This document shows positions 31,810 to 41,357 of a DNA stretch of 48,370 nucleotides, in pieces. The translations under genes and the position numbers were made by a program. The first letter of the stretch is position 1. Every line of letters starts with the position of its first letter. Source of the DNA: Rheinheimera mesophila (GTDB lineage Bacteria > Pseudomonadota > Gammaproteobacteria > Enterobacterales > Alteromonadaceae); NCBI RefSeq assembly GCF_000986865.1, contig NZ_LAVS01000021.1, positions 1 through 48,370 on the forward strand, written 5' to 3'. The notes under the pieces are model-generated. The model worked only from the letters and a program-made list of their open reading frames with translations. It searched no databases and had not been told where the DNA came from.

Positions 31810-32076
31810 ATGCAAAATTTAATAGACGCAAAATTACTGATGAAAGTATTTAGCAAAGTGGAGCAACAAGGTGTGGCAGTGGACACGCCCTTTGGCAAAG
31901 GTTTTGAACTGGATGGCATGACGATAGCGAGCGGCTTTGATGGCTACGATTTGTATTTTGTCGCGGATGAAGTGACAGTCACCTTAGGTTTTCATCAGAA
32001 ATATCATATAGATGCTAAAGACGAAGAGCATATAGACCGTTTTATCCAACGCTTAAAGCGGATAGAGGCTAAATAA
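31810..32076 (+). CDS. DUF3081-family small cytoplasmic protein
   Basis: An 88-residue protein without signal peptide or membrane helix. The pattern LMKVFSKVEQQG, then LDGMTIASGFDGYDLYF and a late LGFHQKYHID followed by a charged helix matches the small DUF3081 proteins of Vibrio and Shewanella as I remember them. Function unknown. The ribosome-binding site is poor, and the gene is divergent from the secreted protein at 31127-31726. Confidence 0.7.
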   Translation: MQNLIDAKLLMKVFSKVEQQGVAVDTPFGKGFELDGMTIASGFDGYDLYFVADEVTVTLGFHQKYHIDAKDEEHIDRFIQRLKRIEAK

Positions 32077-32179
32077 CCTGTTGGCTTTGGAATAGCAGAC
32101 TATGAAAACGTATGCAGGAAAAAAGCCGAACAGAGTGGCTGTGTTAGCATAAGGAAAAACGATATGGAACCAGACAAAG

Positions 32180-34102
32180 ATGCATCTATCTATTTATTCC
32201 AAAAGCAACAAGTTGCTGCTCAGCGCTCTGGCCTTTGCTGTATTGGCCTCCTGCGGTAAAGCCCCGGTGGAACATCAGGCCGTCGCTCAACAACCTGCTG
32301 TCGAGAAACCGGTACAAGCCACTGCGCCTGCAGCAGCACCAGCAGGCAAAGTGGTGGTGTATCAGATGTTCACCCGCTTGTTCGGCAATAGCAACGCCAC
32401 TAATCAGCCCTGGGGCACGATAGAACAAAACGGTGTCGGCAAATTTAACGATATTAACGAAGCGGCACTCAAAGGCATCAAAGAGCTGGGGGCCACTTAT
32501 GTCTGGTATACCGGCATACTGCATCATGCTGTGATCCGCGATTACAGTGCTTATGGTATCAGCCACGACGACCCGGATGTGGTGAAAGGCCGGGCTGGTT
32601 CCCCTTATGCGGTCAAAGACTATTACAGCGTTAATCCGGATTTGGCGGTCAACCCAGCCGAACGGCTGCAGGAATTCGAAGCTCTGATAGAACGCACCCA
32701 TGCCCAGGGTTTAAAGGTCATTATTGACATAGTGCCGAACCATGTGGCACGCCATTACCAATCTTTGGATAAACCGGCAGGCATTGAAGACTTCGGCGCC
32801 AATGATGACACCAGCGTCGAATACAAACGCGACAATAACTTCTACTACGTGGTTGGCCAGCCGTTCCAGGTCCCCAAACCACAAAACGGTTACCAACCCT
32901 TAGGTGGCGAAGCGCATCCACTGTCGGACGGCAAATTTGACGAAAACCCGGCGAAATGGACAGGTAATGGCTCACGTTTAGCCCAACCGGACTTTAACGA
33001 CTGGTACGAAACCGTCAAAGTAAACTACGGGGTTAAACCAGACGGTAGTTACGATTTTGACCGCTTACCGGCCGACTATGCCGATAAATCAATACAGGAA
33101 CACGCCGCTTTTTGGCAAGGCAAAGACCTCCCCGACTCCTGGTTGAAGTTTCGTGATATCGCGTTCTACTGGCTGGATAAAGGGGTCGACGGTTTCCGTT
33201 TTGATATGGCGGAAATGGTGCCTGTCGAATTCTGGAGCTTTTTAAACTCCAGCATTAAAAGCAAAAACCCGGACGCTTTTTTATTGGCTGAAGTATATAA
33301 CCCGAGCTTATACCGTGACTATATTCGCCTGGGTAAAATGGATTACCTGTACGATAAAGTCGAAATGTACGACAGCTTAAAGCTGGTGATGCAAGGCAAA
33401 GGCAGCACAGACGCGATAGCCCAGGTGCAACAAGGCATGGCCGATATTGAACACCATATGCTGCACTTTTTAGAAAACCACGACGAACAGCGTATTGCCG
33501 CCCCTGAATTTGCCGGTGATGCCAACAAAGCCAAACCCGCTATGGTGGTGTCGGCGTTAATCAGCAGCTCCCCTACTATGTTGTATTTTGGTCAGGAGGT
33601 CGGTGAAGCCGGTGCATTAGACTCTGGTTTTGGCGATCCAAGCCGCACCACTATCTTTGACTATGCAGGAGTTCCGGCTCATCAGAATTGGCTTAATGAC
33701 GGCAAATTTGATGGCGCTAAGCTGACGGCGGAACAAAAACAGCTACGTGAGTTTTATGTGCGCTTAATGAGCTTGTCGGCCACAGAAGCGGTATTTAATG
33801 GTGCTTATCAGGAACTGCACAGTATCAATAAAGCTACGCAAGGCTATAACGATAAAACCTATGCCTTTGCCCGTTTTAACGACACGGCCAAAGTGATAGT
33901 GGCCAGTAACTTCGCGACCGAAGGGACCAACTTTGCACTGAAATTGCCTGCTGATTTAGTACAACAATGGCAGTTAACTAAAGGCGATTATCAGCTAAAA
34001 GATCTGTTATCTGAGCGTAAAGCCACTTTAAAAGTGACAGGCGATACTGCTTCAGTACAGATTGAACTGGCACCGCTGGAGTCTGTGGTGCTGAAGTTTT
34101 GA
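32180..34102 (+). CDS. GH13 alpha-amylase-family lipoprotein
   Basis: A 640-residue glycoside hydrolase. The signal peptide ends at the lipobox LASC with Cys25, then an Ala/Pro-rich linker to about 55. The (beta/alpha)8 barrel carries all GH13 regions: D183-H188 (DIVPNH), nucleophile D342 (GFRFD), acid/base E371 (LLAEV) and D435 (ENHD). A beta C-domain closes the protein. It should cleave alpha-glucan or oligosaccharides at the cell envelope. The ATG at 32180 has only a distant GGA. A better AAGGA precedes an out-of-frame ATG at 32164 that opens a 31-codon frame overlapping the start. Confidence 0.93.
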   Translation: MHLSIYSKSNKLLLSALAFAVLASCGKAPVEHQAVAQQPAVEKPVQATAPAAAPAGKVVVYQMFTRLFGNSNATNQPWGTIEQNGVGKFNDINEAALKGIKELGATYVWYTGILHHAVIRDYSAYGISHDDPDVVKGRAGSPYAVKDYYSVNPDLAVNPAERLQEFEALIERTHAQGLKVIIDIVPNHVARHYQSLDKPAGIEDFGANDDTSVEYKRDNNFYYVVGQPFQVPKPQNGYQPLGGEAHPLSDGKFDENPAKWTGNGSRLAQPDFNDWYETVKVNYGVKPDGSYDFDRLPADYADKSIQEHAAFWQGKDLPDSWLKFRDIAFYWLDKGVDGFRFDMAEMVPVEFWSFLNSSIKSKNPDAFLLAEVYNPSLYRDYIRLGKMDYLYDKVEMYDSLKLVMQGKGSTDAIAQVQQGMADIEHHMLHFLENHDEQRIAAPEFAGDANKAKPAMVVSALISSSPTMLYFGQEVGEAGALDSGFGDPSRTTIFDYAGVPAHQNWLNDGKFDGAKLTAEQKQLREFYVRLMSLSATEAVFNGAYQELHSINKATQGYNDKTYAFARFNDTAKVIVASNFATEGTNFALKLPADLVQQWQLTKGDYQLKDLLSERKATLKVTGDTASVQIELAPLESVVLKF

Positions 34103-34144
34103 TAGGTTGAGTTGAATATTGCTTGATACTTTGTTTTTTGGATT

Positions 34145-34173
34145 CAGGCGGAAGTAACTTCTACTTCCGCCTG
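34145..34173. terminator. Hairpin between convergent amylase and hypothetical genes
   Basis: A perfect 12-bp stem, CAGGCGGAAGTA (34145-34156) and TACTTCCGCCTG (34162-34173), has a 5-nt loop. No clear T-run follows on either strand, so termination strength is uncertain. Confidence 0.5.
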
Positions 34174-34198
34174 TTGGCACTAAATGAAGGTTTTAATA

Positions 34199-35032
34199 TC
34201 AGTCGTCTTTACTGGTACCTGGTTTGCCACAACTCGGTAGAGACTTGCAGTCAGTGATAGTGACTGTTCCCCTTGGAATATCATATACACCCAGACTAAA
34301 AGCGTTGATCCAGTAGTTAATCAGAGCGGCGTCACCATCCACTTTGATCCTCATTCCTGCCAAACCAGCAGCGGTCAGAGGTACTGTATTGTTATTCTTA
34401 TCCACCACTTGCCAAATCTTGATGTAGAGTTTGCCATTTGCATCGACGCTTAACTTAATTCTGACAAAACCTCCGTTCTCCATTGCTATTTGATAAGTGT
34501 TAGGTAAATTGCTTTTCAATAATCCTATTGCCTTCGCAATTTCTTCGATATTGTACAAAGCCTGATTCATAGTAGTTCTGGATTTTAAAAAGTCGTTCAC
34601 ATCGTTTTCGCAATAAGCGCAATTTACCCATTCCCAAGGGTGTGAAATAAGTGATGCAGGAATAGTAATACTGTTGCTTGCATCAGTAGCTTCAGCCACG
34701 GCAGCTTTAAGATTTTGCATACGCTGTGTTAAAGCTGGAGTTGTAGCTACCACTTCTTGCACAAAGATTTTTTTAGTCGTTTGTAAAAAAGGCATCTCAT
34801 GAACAGTCAATCGAACAGACGTAGTTGTATAGGTGTTCAAATCCAGTGAATGGTAAAGTATCTGGTCGCCCAATTGCATGTTGGCTAGCTGAGGGTACGA
34901 ATAGTTATGTGCATTTTGCTTAATTTGGTTTAAATCACAACCAGTACAAACTTCGGTAGCAACGATCTCTGCCGCAGCAGCATTCAGTAGTGGGGCCAAA
35001 ACCAAAACAAATGATGCAATAATGTTACGCAA
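34199..35032 (-). CDS. Secreted protein of unknown function with C-x-x-C pairs
   Basis: A 277-residue protein I do not recognise. It opens with a signal peptide (about 1-20, ending NAAAAEI). Cys pairs occur in EVCTGCDLN and NCAYCEND, plus two near the C-terminus (DCKSLPSCG). Disulfides or metal binding are possible. The C-terminal half (VRIKLSVDANGKLYIKIWQVVDK) looks beta-rich. There is no ATG at the front: I choose TTG at 35032, which has GGAG 6 bp upstream; TTG at 35044 is the longer option. Base composition appears lower in G+C than its neighbours and the flanking 300 bases hold no gene, which together hint at acquired DNA. Confidence 0.72.
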   Translation of the reverse strand: MRNIIASFVLVLAPLLNAAAAEIVATEVCTGCDLNQIKQNAHNYSYPQLANMQLGDQILYHSLDLNTYTTTSVRLTVHEMPFLQTTKKIFVQEVVATTPALTQRMQNLKAAVAEATDASNSITIPASLISHPWEWVNCAYCENDVNDFLKSRTTMNQALYNIEEIAKAIGLLKSNLPNTYQIAMENGGFVRIKLSVDANGKLYIKIWQVVDKNNNTVPLTAAGLAGMRIKVDGDAALINYWINAFSLGVYDIPRGTVTITDCKSLPSCGKPGTSKDD

Positions 35033-35347
35033 AACAATCTCCAATGTTTCAAATAAAATTAATTATCATTTGAAAAATGAAATTGTGTCAAGTCAGAGCC
35101 TCTCCAATGCTCTACAGATTGACTTACTACTATTTCAGAGCATTTGTTGTCTTAATCTGGCACTCTGGCAGAACTCACTTACTAAAGGTGACCAGCAATT
35201 CGTCTAGTGTTGAGGTGCCACAGCAATGGCAGGATCGAACTAACATCGTTTTAGCCAATAGAGTGGCTTGTTGCCAATGTCAATCAGTACAAAGCTGGGG
35301 GCGGTCAAACAGGTTGTGTCAACATTCAAACCAGAACCAAAACTCTG
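35033..35347. other. A+T-rich gap with no supported gene
   Basis: About 315 bases between two minus-strand genes. One plus-strand frame of 93 codons (35077-35358) lacks a ribosome-binding site and has a composition unlike protein. No terminator, promoter of confidence or repeat was seen. It could be the remains of decayed DNA. Confidence 0.45.
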
Positions 35348-36073
35348 CTAGTCATTGACCACAGACTGATCTTTAATCTTTTGTAAATGCTCATTAAATT
35401 TTTCTATCAGTAGCTGATGGGCGGGTTCGCGTCTGAGAGCCAGATGCAAACTTTTCAGTTCAGTTAAACTGGCGTTAAATTGCACTTTACCTGTCGCCAG
35501 CCGTTTAACTTCAGCGTCATGCTCCAGCAAATAGGCTAAAACTCTGCGGTCTATCACCGCCAGATCCAACCGGCCTAAAGCGACTTTAAGAATATTCTGC
35601 CGATCAGACAGCGCCAGTTGAGGCGTCAGTTGACCTCTGGCAATCATTTGATCAACCAGGGTTAAATTGACGTAGTCTTGCACTACACCCAGTTGAAATT
35701 TGGGCAGTAACACAGCACTGAGTGACCCCAGAGGTTTTGCCGTTGATTCAACAAAGCCCAGTTCGCTGCTGCCTAAACTGTCCGACAAAATAAAGCCGGG
35801 GTGAGCAGTTTGGTATTCAGGAAAATAGCCCGCATAGATAGCTCCGGGGCTTTCACTGGCGCGAATAGCTCTGGACCAGGGTAAAAACTCAGTGTGCACC
35901 TCCAGTTGCATAGCCTTAAAAACCCGTCTCAGCAGGACAGAGGTCTCACCTTGCTGTTCAAGCTGATGTCCAGTGTAGGGTGGCCAGTCCAAACTGGCCA
36001 ACCGAACAGGTTCAGCGACAGCACCCAGCACAGATGCAGGCACTGCCCATAACAGAAACAACCAGTTTTTCAC
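35348..36073 (-). CDS. Periplasmic solute-binding protein, family 3 type
   Basis: A 241-residue exported protein: signal peptide about 1-20, then the amino-acid-type (SBP_bac_3) fold with LASLDWPPYTG near the front and LKVALGRLDLAVIDRRVLAYLL in the middle. It begins with GTG at 36073 after AAGGTGA. It is the last gene of a porin-chemoreceptor-binding-protein operon. Since no ABC transporter permease is nearby, it may deliver ligand information to the chemoreceptor rather than feed an importer. The ligand could be an amino acid or other small polar molecule. Confidence 0.85.
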   Translation of the reverse strand: MKNWLFLLWAVPASVLGAVAEPVRLASLDWPPYTGHQLEQQGETSVLLRRVFKAMQLEVHTEFLPWSRAIRASESPGAIYAGYFPEYQTAHPGFILSDSLGSSELGFVESTAKPLGSLSAVLLPKFQLGVVQDYVNLTLVDQMIARGQLTPQLALSDRQNILKVALGRLDLAVIDRRVLAYLLEHDAEVKRLATGKVQFNASLTELKSLHLALRREPAHQLLIEKFNEHLQKIKDQSVVND

Positions 36074-36091
36074 TCACCTTGCCTCAGATTC

Positions 36092-38206
36092 TTAGCAGCG
36101 TAATTGCGCTAGCTGAGCATCCATGGCTCCGGTAATGCTGTCAATCTCTTTGCTGATCAGCAGGTTTTGCTTCGCCAATTGATTCAATGCCTTAGTCGCA
36201 TCATCTATGGCTGTGATATTCCGGTTAATTTCTTCACTGACCTGGTTTTGTTCCTCGGCTGCAGACGCGACCTGAAAGGCATTATCCGCAATAGTGGAGA
36301 TGCCCGCCGTGGCCAGAGACAATTTTTCATACGAACTTTCAGCTTCCTGCAAGGTGCTGGTGACCTTGGCCGTATTGGTATGAATTTGTTGCACGGCAGC
36401 CGCAACTTGTTGCTGCAAAGCGTGGATCAGATTTTTGATTTCATCAGTGGAACTGTGAGTGCGCGCCGCCAGTGAACGCACTTCATCGGCAACCACAGCA
36501 AAACCACGGCCTTGTTCTCCGGCCCGCGCAGCTTCAATGGCCGCGTTTAATGCCAGTAAGTTGGTTTGCTCCGCTATAGCCTGAATGACGTCAATAATAC
36601 CGTTAATTTTCTGGCTGCTTTGTGCCACTTCATTCACGCCCTGACTGGTATGGTTAAATTCAACCGACACCGCCTTAAAGGCTTCCACTGTGTTCTGAAA
36701 TAACTGGTTGGCCGACGTTAACGCCTCCAGAGACTGCTGAGCTCCTTGAGCTGTACTGCTGGCCAGATTAGCCACTTCATGGGCTGTTGCCGACATTTGA
36801 TGCATGGCAGAGGCCACATTTTGAATTTCACTGGCCTGAATGCTGACCGAACTATTGGTTTGGTCTGTGGTTTTTACCATTTGCTCAGACTGATACTGCA
36901 TCAGCTTAGATGATTCTTTTAAGTTATTGATCATAGAGCGTAATTTGGCAGTGAACAGATTAAAGCCATCGGCCATATCATTCAGTTCCTGATGCTGGCT
37001 TTGAGTCAGTTGCCGGGTTAAATCGCCCTCAGATCCGGCCAACTCCTTCATCAGCATGCTCATTTGGAGAATGGGCGCAGTGGCGGTTTTTAGACCTAAA
37101 GCCATCAGTAATACAAAAGCCAGCAGCAGGATCAGGCCCAAACCAATCATACTTTGAGTCGTTTGAGCCGAGTCTGCATTCAGTTGCTCCGCCAATTGAG
37201 TGGCCATAGCCAAAGCGGTTGCCTCAGGTACGGCGACAACCACAGTCCAGCCTGACTCTGCGCTGTCGAGTCGAATAGGGTGAGTCACCAGCATGGAGTG
37301 ATTGAACAAACTTACCCCGCTCTGTTGCTGTTCCAGATGTGCAGCCAGCTCTGCATCTAAAGTTTTAATCGACTGCCCGAGCTTGTCAGGAAATCTGTTA
37401 CTGGCCACAACTGCGCCATATTTACTTAATAAATAAAGTTGGGCGTTGCCGCCATATAACAAGTCAGCCTGAGCCTGCAGCAGGTTTTGTAGCACGGGCA
37501 GGTTTAAGTCGACACCGGAAACACCACGGAACTGGTCCTGAGTGACAACGGGATAAACCAAAGAGGTCAGCAAGACCTGATTACCCGGTGCTATCTCCCA
37601 TAAGTAAGGTTCCATCAGGCAGGCTTTTTTACTGTCACGACTGCAGAGATACCATTCAGCTTCCCGCACGCCGAATTCATTCTTGCTGTCTTTGTATTTC
37701 ACCGCCGGGTCTGGGGTTTGTACAAACTTCAACTGGTTTTGTTCACGCACCCAATAGATTTCCATGGTGCCGGTTTTTGAGCTGTGATCATTGGCAATGG
37801 AGAATTGGCTGTCAGCACCATCGTAACCATTGGGTTCAAACTGGCCAAATAAGGATGAAATGCCGGTATTACTGGCCAGTATATGGCCTGCCATGGCCTT
37901 GACCTGCTCCCGACTGTAAGGGGTTTGGCCACTGCCCAGGGCTGAGCCGGATAACACAGCAGCAAAGTTTTTTGCCGTATCAAAGTTACGGTCCAACACA
38001 CTGCTGGTTTCCAGTGCAGTACGCTGTGCAGCTTCGGTCAGAATTTGTTCCGCCAGAGTACGGACCGATTGGGTCAGTTTGGTCACGGCCGACTCATTAC
38101 TGCTGGTCATCGAATACCAACCAATAAAAGCCATGCTGCCTATACTGATTGAAAGTAAAAGTGCGACGCCAAAAGTGAGTTTAAAACGCAAGGAATTTAA
38201 CTGCAT
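36092..38206 (-). CDS. Methyl-accepting chemotaxis protein with double-Cache-type sensor
   Basis: A 704-residue chemoreceptor: membrane helix about 10-32, a large periplasmic dCache-type sensor (about 35-345), a second helix (about 352-375), HAMP (about 375-430) and the cytoplasmic signalling domain with the conserved hairpin [20 protein letters not shown]. The C-terminus has no CheR-tether pentapeptide. I choose ATG at 38206 (AGGTGG upstream) over a GTG at 38215. The gene follows the porin gene almost directly and precedes a solute-binding protein by 18 bp, suggesting a dedicated sensing unit. Confidence 0.95.
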   Translation of the reverse strand: MQLNSLRFKLTFGVALLLSISIGSMAFIGWYSMTSSNESAVTKLTQSVRTLAEQILTEAAQRTALETSSVLDRNFDTAKNFAAVLSGSALGSGQTPYSREQVKAMAGHILASNTGISSLFGQFEPNGYDGADSQFSIANDHSSKTGTMEIYWVREQNQLKFVQTPDPAVKYKDSKNEFGVREAEWYLCSRDSKKACLMEPYLWEIAPGNQVLLTSLVYPVVTQDQFRGVSGVDLNLPVLQNLLQAQADLLYGGNAQLYLLSKYGAVVASNRFPDKLGQSIKTLDAELAAHLEQQQSGVSLFNHSMLVTHPIRLDSAESGWTVVVAVPEATALAMATQLAEQLNADSAQTTQSMIGLGLILLLAFVLLMALGLKTATAPILQMSMLMKELAGSEGDLTRQLTQSQHQELNDMADGFNLFTAKLRSMINNLKESSKLMQYQSEQMVKTTDQTNSSVSIQASEIQNVASAMHQMSATAHEVANLASSTAQGAQQSLEALTSANQLFQNTVEAFKAVSVEFNHTSQGVNEVAQSSQKINGIIDVIQAIAEQTNLLALNAAIEAARAGEQGRGFAVVADEVRSLAARTHSSTDEIKNLIHALQQQVAAAVQQIHTNTAKVTSTLQEAESSYEKLSLATAGISTIADNAFQVASAAEEQNQVSEEINRNITAIDDATKALNQLAKQNLLISKEIDSITGAMDAQLAQLRC

Positions 38207-38215
38207 AATTGCCAC

Positions 38216-38911
38216 CTAGAGCCAATTAAATGTTTTTGCCACTGACAACGAAAAGGTGGGTTCACCCAAATCATCCAACTCCAAATCAGTGTCATCAAAA
38301 GCTGCCGTCCATTTTGCCCCCAGCCATTCACTGATCAGCGCAATGCGCCAGTGATGGTAAGTGCCGTCGTTATCCCGCAGAAATTTACTGGTGTCGGTTG
38401 AAGTGGAACGATCCCCCGACAAAATCAAGCTGAGTCCATCCGTTAGCTGAATAGTTTGAGTCAACATCACTATGTAATGTCCTCCCCCAGCGCCGAAATA
38501 ATCTTTTGCGTACCAATAACTTAGTTTAGTGTTGCCATAAGACACTTTGATGTACGCCTCAGGATAATCAAACGCACTGCTGTCGCTGCTGCCGTAATAA
38601 GTGTAATGGGCTATGCCAAGATCCATCGCCCAGTGGTTGCCCAGATCTGTGTAATAGCCGGTATAAAAATCAACTTCGCGGTCGGTATTTTCGGCAAAAC
38701 TAACATTGGATCCCCAGGTGCCAAGATACCAGCCGGAATCAGATACCCAATCAAGACTGGGCTGTAACGCCGGATCATCCTGAGTCAGCGTAATGCCGTT
38801 AAATAAATAATTGGAGGTCAGAGTAACAGTCGAACTCAAATTAGCGTGAGCCGATGGCGCGATCCCTAACAACAGCAGGGTTGAAAAAATGACAGAATGT
38901 GTGGTCCGCAT
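38216..38911 (-). CDS. TorF-family putative outer-membrane porin
   Basis: A 231-residue exported beta-barrel protein. Signal peptide about 1-23 (ending SAHA), then alternating aromatic strands (TLTSNYLFNGITLTQDDPALQPSLD, GWYLGTWGSNV, DFYTGYYTDLG) typical of the TorF family (TIGR02001), and a terminal strand ending in FNWL. It would form an outer-membrane pore. It is first in the operon with the chemoreceptor and binding protein. About 215 bp separate it from the divergent ppnP gene and should hold its promoter, which I could not pin down. Confidence 0.88.
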   Translation of the reverse strand: MRTTHSVIFSTLLLLGIAPSAHANLSSTVTLTSNYLFNGITLTQDDPALQPSLDWVSDSGWYLGTWGSNVSFAENTDREVDFYTGYYTDLGNHWAMDLGIAHYTYYGSSDSSAFDYPEAYIKVSYGNTKLSYWYAKDYFGAGGGHYIVMLTQTIQLTDGLSLILSGDRSTSTDTSKFLRDNDGTYHHWRIALISEWLGAKWTAAFDDTDLELDDLGEPTFSLSVAKTFNWL

Positions 38912-39125
38912 AAAAACTCCAATGCTTATTAAGAATTAAATTCAACTACTTAGACTCCTTTCTGTGATATCACCCTTAAAGGTATAGCAAGAGTTCAGAA
39001 AAAAGCCCGTTTGAGCATGAATTTACCCAATCCAGAAATAGACATCTAAACACCCAGAAATCTCTTTATTTAAAGAGCAAAATCGGGTTAACTGGACGCA
39101 GTATGTTCAGGGAGCAAAAAATCAG

Positions 39126-39407
39126 ATGTTTAAAGTAAATAGTTATTTTGACGGCAAAGTGACCTCCATCGCTTTTCAAGGCGAAGAACTTCCAGCCACA
39201 GTGGGTGTAATGGCGCCGGGTGAATATGAATTTGGCACTAGTCAGCATGAAGTTTTAACTGTGATTAGCGGCGCTTTAACCGTATTATTACCAGGTCAGA
39301 CAAAGTGGCAAACCTTTGCGCGCGGTGCTTCATTTGAGGTACCTGCTCAGGCAAAATTTCAATTAAAAGTCGAAGCTGATACGGCTTATCTTTGCACTTA
39401 TCAATAA
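39126..39407 (+). CDS. ppnP: Pyrimidine/purine nucleoside phosphorylase
   Basis: A 93-residue cupin-fold enzyme matching PpnP (formerly YaiE) throughout: [42 protein letters not shown] and the ending TAYLCTYQ. PpnP phosphorolyses a broad range of nucleosides to base and ribose-1-phosphate. A GGGAG precedes the ATG. It stands alone, with an ABC exporter gene 38 bp downstream in the same direction that could share its transcript. Confidence 0.95.
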   Translation: MFKVNSYFDGKVTSIAFQGEELPATVGVMAPGEYEFGTSQHEVLTVISGALTVLLPGQTKWQTFARGASFEVPAQAKFQLKVEADTAYLCTYQ

Positions 39408-39445
39408 GGTGTGTATCCGGCACGCCTATTCAGGAAAACTGATGT

Positions 39446-41257
39446 ATGCGTGGTATGGGAACAGTGGCGAAAAGAGCGGATGCGGTAAAGCAGAGTGAAG
39501 CTCTTAATCTGAAGCAAACTGCAGAGTATATGTGGCCCTATATCTGGGCCTTTAAAGGCCGGGTGTTATTGGCGCTGGCCGCTTTATTGGCGGCCAAAGC
39601 CGCGACCTTGTACCTGCCTTATGCCTTAAAACTCATCATTGACGATTTAGATCCCAGCTTAAATTCTGTCGTGACCTTGCCACTGGCCTTTTTGTTGTTT
39701 TACGGTGCCTTACGTTTTGGTTCGGTATTTTTTGGTGAAGTACGTGACGCGCTGTTTAGCCGGGTCACTGAACACGCGATGCGTAAAGTAGGCCTGCGGG
39801 TATTTAACCATTTGCACCAGTTGGAGCTGAGTTTTCATTTAGACCGCCAGACCGGCGGTATCAGTCGTGATATTGAACGAGGTACCAACGGCATCAGCTT
39901 TTTGATGCGGTTTTTGATGTTTAATATTGTGCCCACCCTGCTGGAAATTCTGCTGGTGGCGGTGATTTTTGCGCTGCTGTTTTCCTACTGGTATGCACTA
40001 CTGACTTTTGTCGCCGTGGCTTTGTATGTGGCTTTTACTTTTTATGTCACCGAGTGGCGCAATAAATATATCCGCGAAGCCAATCAGGCCGATTCGGCCA
40101 CCAACAGCAGAGCTGTCGACAGTCTGCTGAACTACGAAACAGTCAAATACTTTAATAACGAAGCCTATGAAGAGCGCACTTACGATCAGTTTTTAGCCCA
40201 CTGGGAAACCGCTAAGCTGAAAAACCGAATGTCGTTGCTGGCGTTAAACTCTGGTCAGGCGCTGATTATCGCGCTGGCCATTACCCTGATGATGTGGATG
40301 GCAGCACAAGGTGTACTCGACAAAGAACTGACCTTGGGCGATTTAGCCATGGTCAATGCCTACATGCTACAGCTTTTTATCCCGTTGAATTTTTTAGGTT
40401 TTGTATACCGGGAGATCCGCCGTTCTTTGACGGATCTGGAAAATATGCTCGGACTTTTGAAAAAAGAAGCGGCGATCAAAGACAAAGCTCAGGCCCCACA
40501 ACTGCAATTACCACAGGGACGCATTGAGTTTAAACAGGTACACTTTAGCTACCAGCCGGGCCGGCCTATTTTAAATGGCTTAAGTTTTGTGGTGGAACCA
40601 GGGCAAAAACTGGCCATAGTGGGTGCATCGGGCGCGGGCAAAAGTACCATAGCACGGCTTTTATACCGTTTTTATGATATTCACAGCGGAGCTATCGAAA
40701 TCGATGGTCAGGATATCAGGGATGTTACTCAACACTCCTTACGCCAAAGTATCGCCATAGTGCCACAGGATACGGTGCTGTTTAACACCAGCATCAGAGA
40801 AAATATTCGCTACGGTAAACCTGATGCCAGCGAAGCAGAGGTGGATCAGGTGATTAAGATGGCCCATCTGGAGGCTTTTATTCAAAGTTTGCCTCAAGGC
40901 GACCAAACCCTGGTCGGCGAGCGCGGTTTAAAAGTCTCTGGCGGTGAAAAACAACGTATTGCCATAGCCCGCGTGTTGTTAAAAGGTTCTCCTATCCTGA
41001 TTTTTGATGAGGCCACCTCGGCTTTGGACTCGAATTCAGAAGCCGCTATTTTACAAGCCTTAGCTGAACTGGCGGAACATCACACCTCACTGGTCATCGC
41101 ACACAGGCTATCCACTATTATCGATGCAGATAATATCTTAGTTATGCATCAGGGTGCAGTTGCTGAAGCTGGCACTCATCAGCAGTTACTGGCCAAACAA
41201 GGGCTCTATGCACAGTTATGGGCGAAACAACAAGAGGCAAAAATTAAAGCTGAGTAA
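39446..41257 (+). CDS. Atm1/ABCB7-type ABC exporter (fused membrane and ATPase)
   Basis: A 603-residue half-transporter. Six membrane helices (about 40-330) with the Atm1-group phrases LSFHLDRQTGGISRDIERG and LNYETVKYFNNEAYE that identify the mitochondrial-type heavy-metal/glutathione exporters. The ATPase has Walker A GASGAGKST, signature VSGGEKQRIAIARVLL and Walker B ILIFDEATSALD. It probably exports glutathione-linked or metal-bound compounds. The start at 39446 has AGGA 10 bp ahead; the ATG at codon 4 is an alternative. A terminator follows at 41280. Confidence 0.93.
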   Translation: MRGMGTVAKRADAVKQSEALNLKQTAEYMWPYIWAFKGRVLLALAALLAAKAATLYLPYALKLIIDDLDPSLNSVVTLPLAFLLFYGALRFGSVFFGEVRDALFSRVTEHAMRKVGLRVFNHLHQLELSFHLDRQTGGISRDIERGTNGISFLMRFLMFNIVPTLLEILLVAVIFALLFSYWYALLTFVAVALYVAFTFYVTEWRNKYIREANQADSATNSRAVDSLLNYETVKYFNNEAYEERTYDQFLAHWETAKLKNRMSLLALNSGQALIIALAITLMMWMAAQGVLDKELTLGDLAMVNAYMLQLFIPLNFLGFVYREIRRSLTDLENMLGLLKKEAAIKDKAQAPQLQLPQGRIEFKQVHFSYQPGRPILNGLSFVVEPGQKLAIVGASGAGKSTIARLLYRFYDIHSGAIEIDGQDIRDVTQHSLRQSIAIVPQDTVLFNTSIRENIRYGKPDASEAEVDQVIKMAHLEAFIQSLPQGDQTLVGERGLKVSGGEKQRIAIARVLLKGSPILIFDEATSALDSNSEAAILQALAELAEHHTSLVIAHRLSTIIDADNILVMHQGAVAEAGTHQQLLAKQGLYAQLWAKQQEAKIKAE

Positions 41258-41279
41258 AGTTAGATTAAGCAGGGTAAAT

Positions 41280-41316
41280 GCAGGGTAAAGACCTGAACCC
41301 TGCCCGATTTTTTTGT
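41280..41316 (+). terminator. Terminator after the Atm1-type exporter
   Basis: The stem GCAGGGT (41280-41286) / ACCCTGC (41297-41303) is followed by CCGATTTTTTT. Confidence 0.85.
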
Positions 41317-41357
41317 TCTGATGTCGGTATTTATCATCACAGGACAAGAAAACCATT

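Noticed and set aside
32186-32701. 171-codon frame antisense to the amylase gene
   Set aside because: Lies entirely across the GH13 N-terminal half; no ribosome-binding site or recognisable domain.
35077-35358. 93-codon plus-strand frame in the A+T-rich gap, considered as a transposase remnant
   Set aside because: No ribosome-binding site, Gln/Ser/Asn-rich, no transposase motif visible on either strand.
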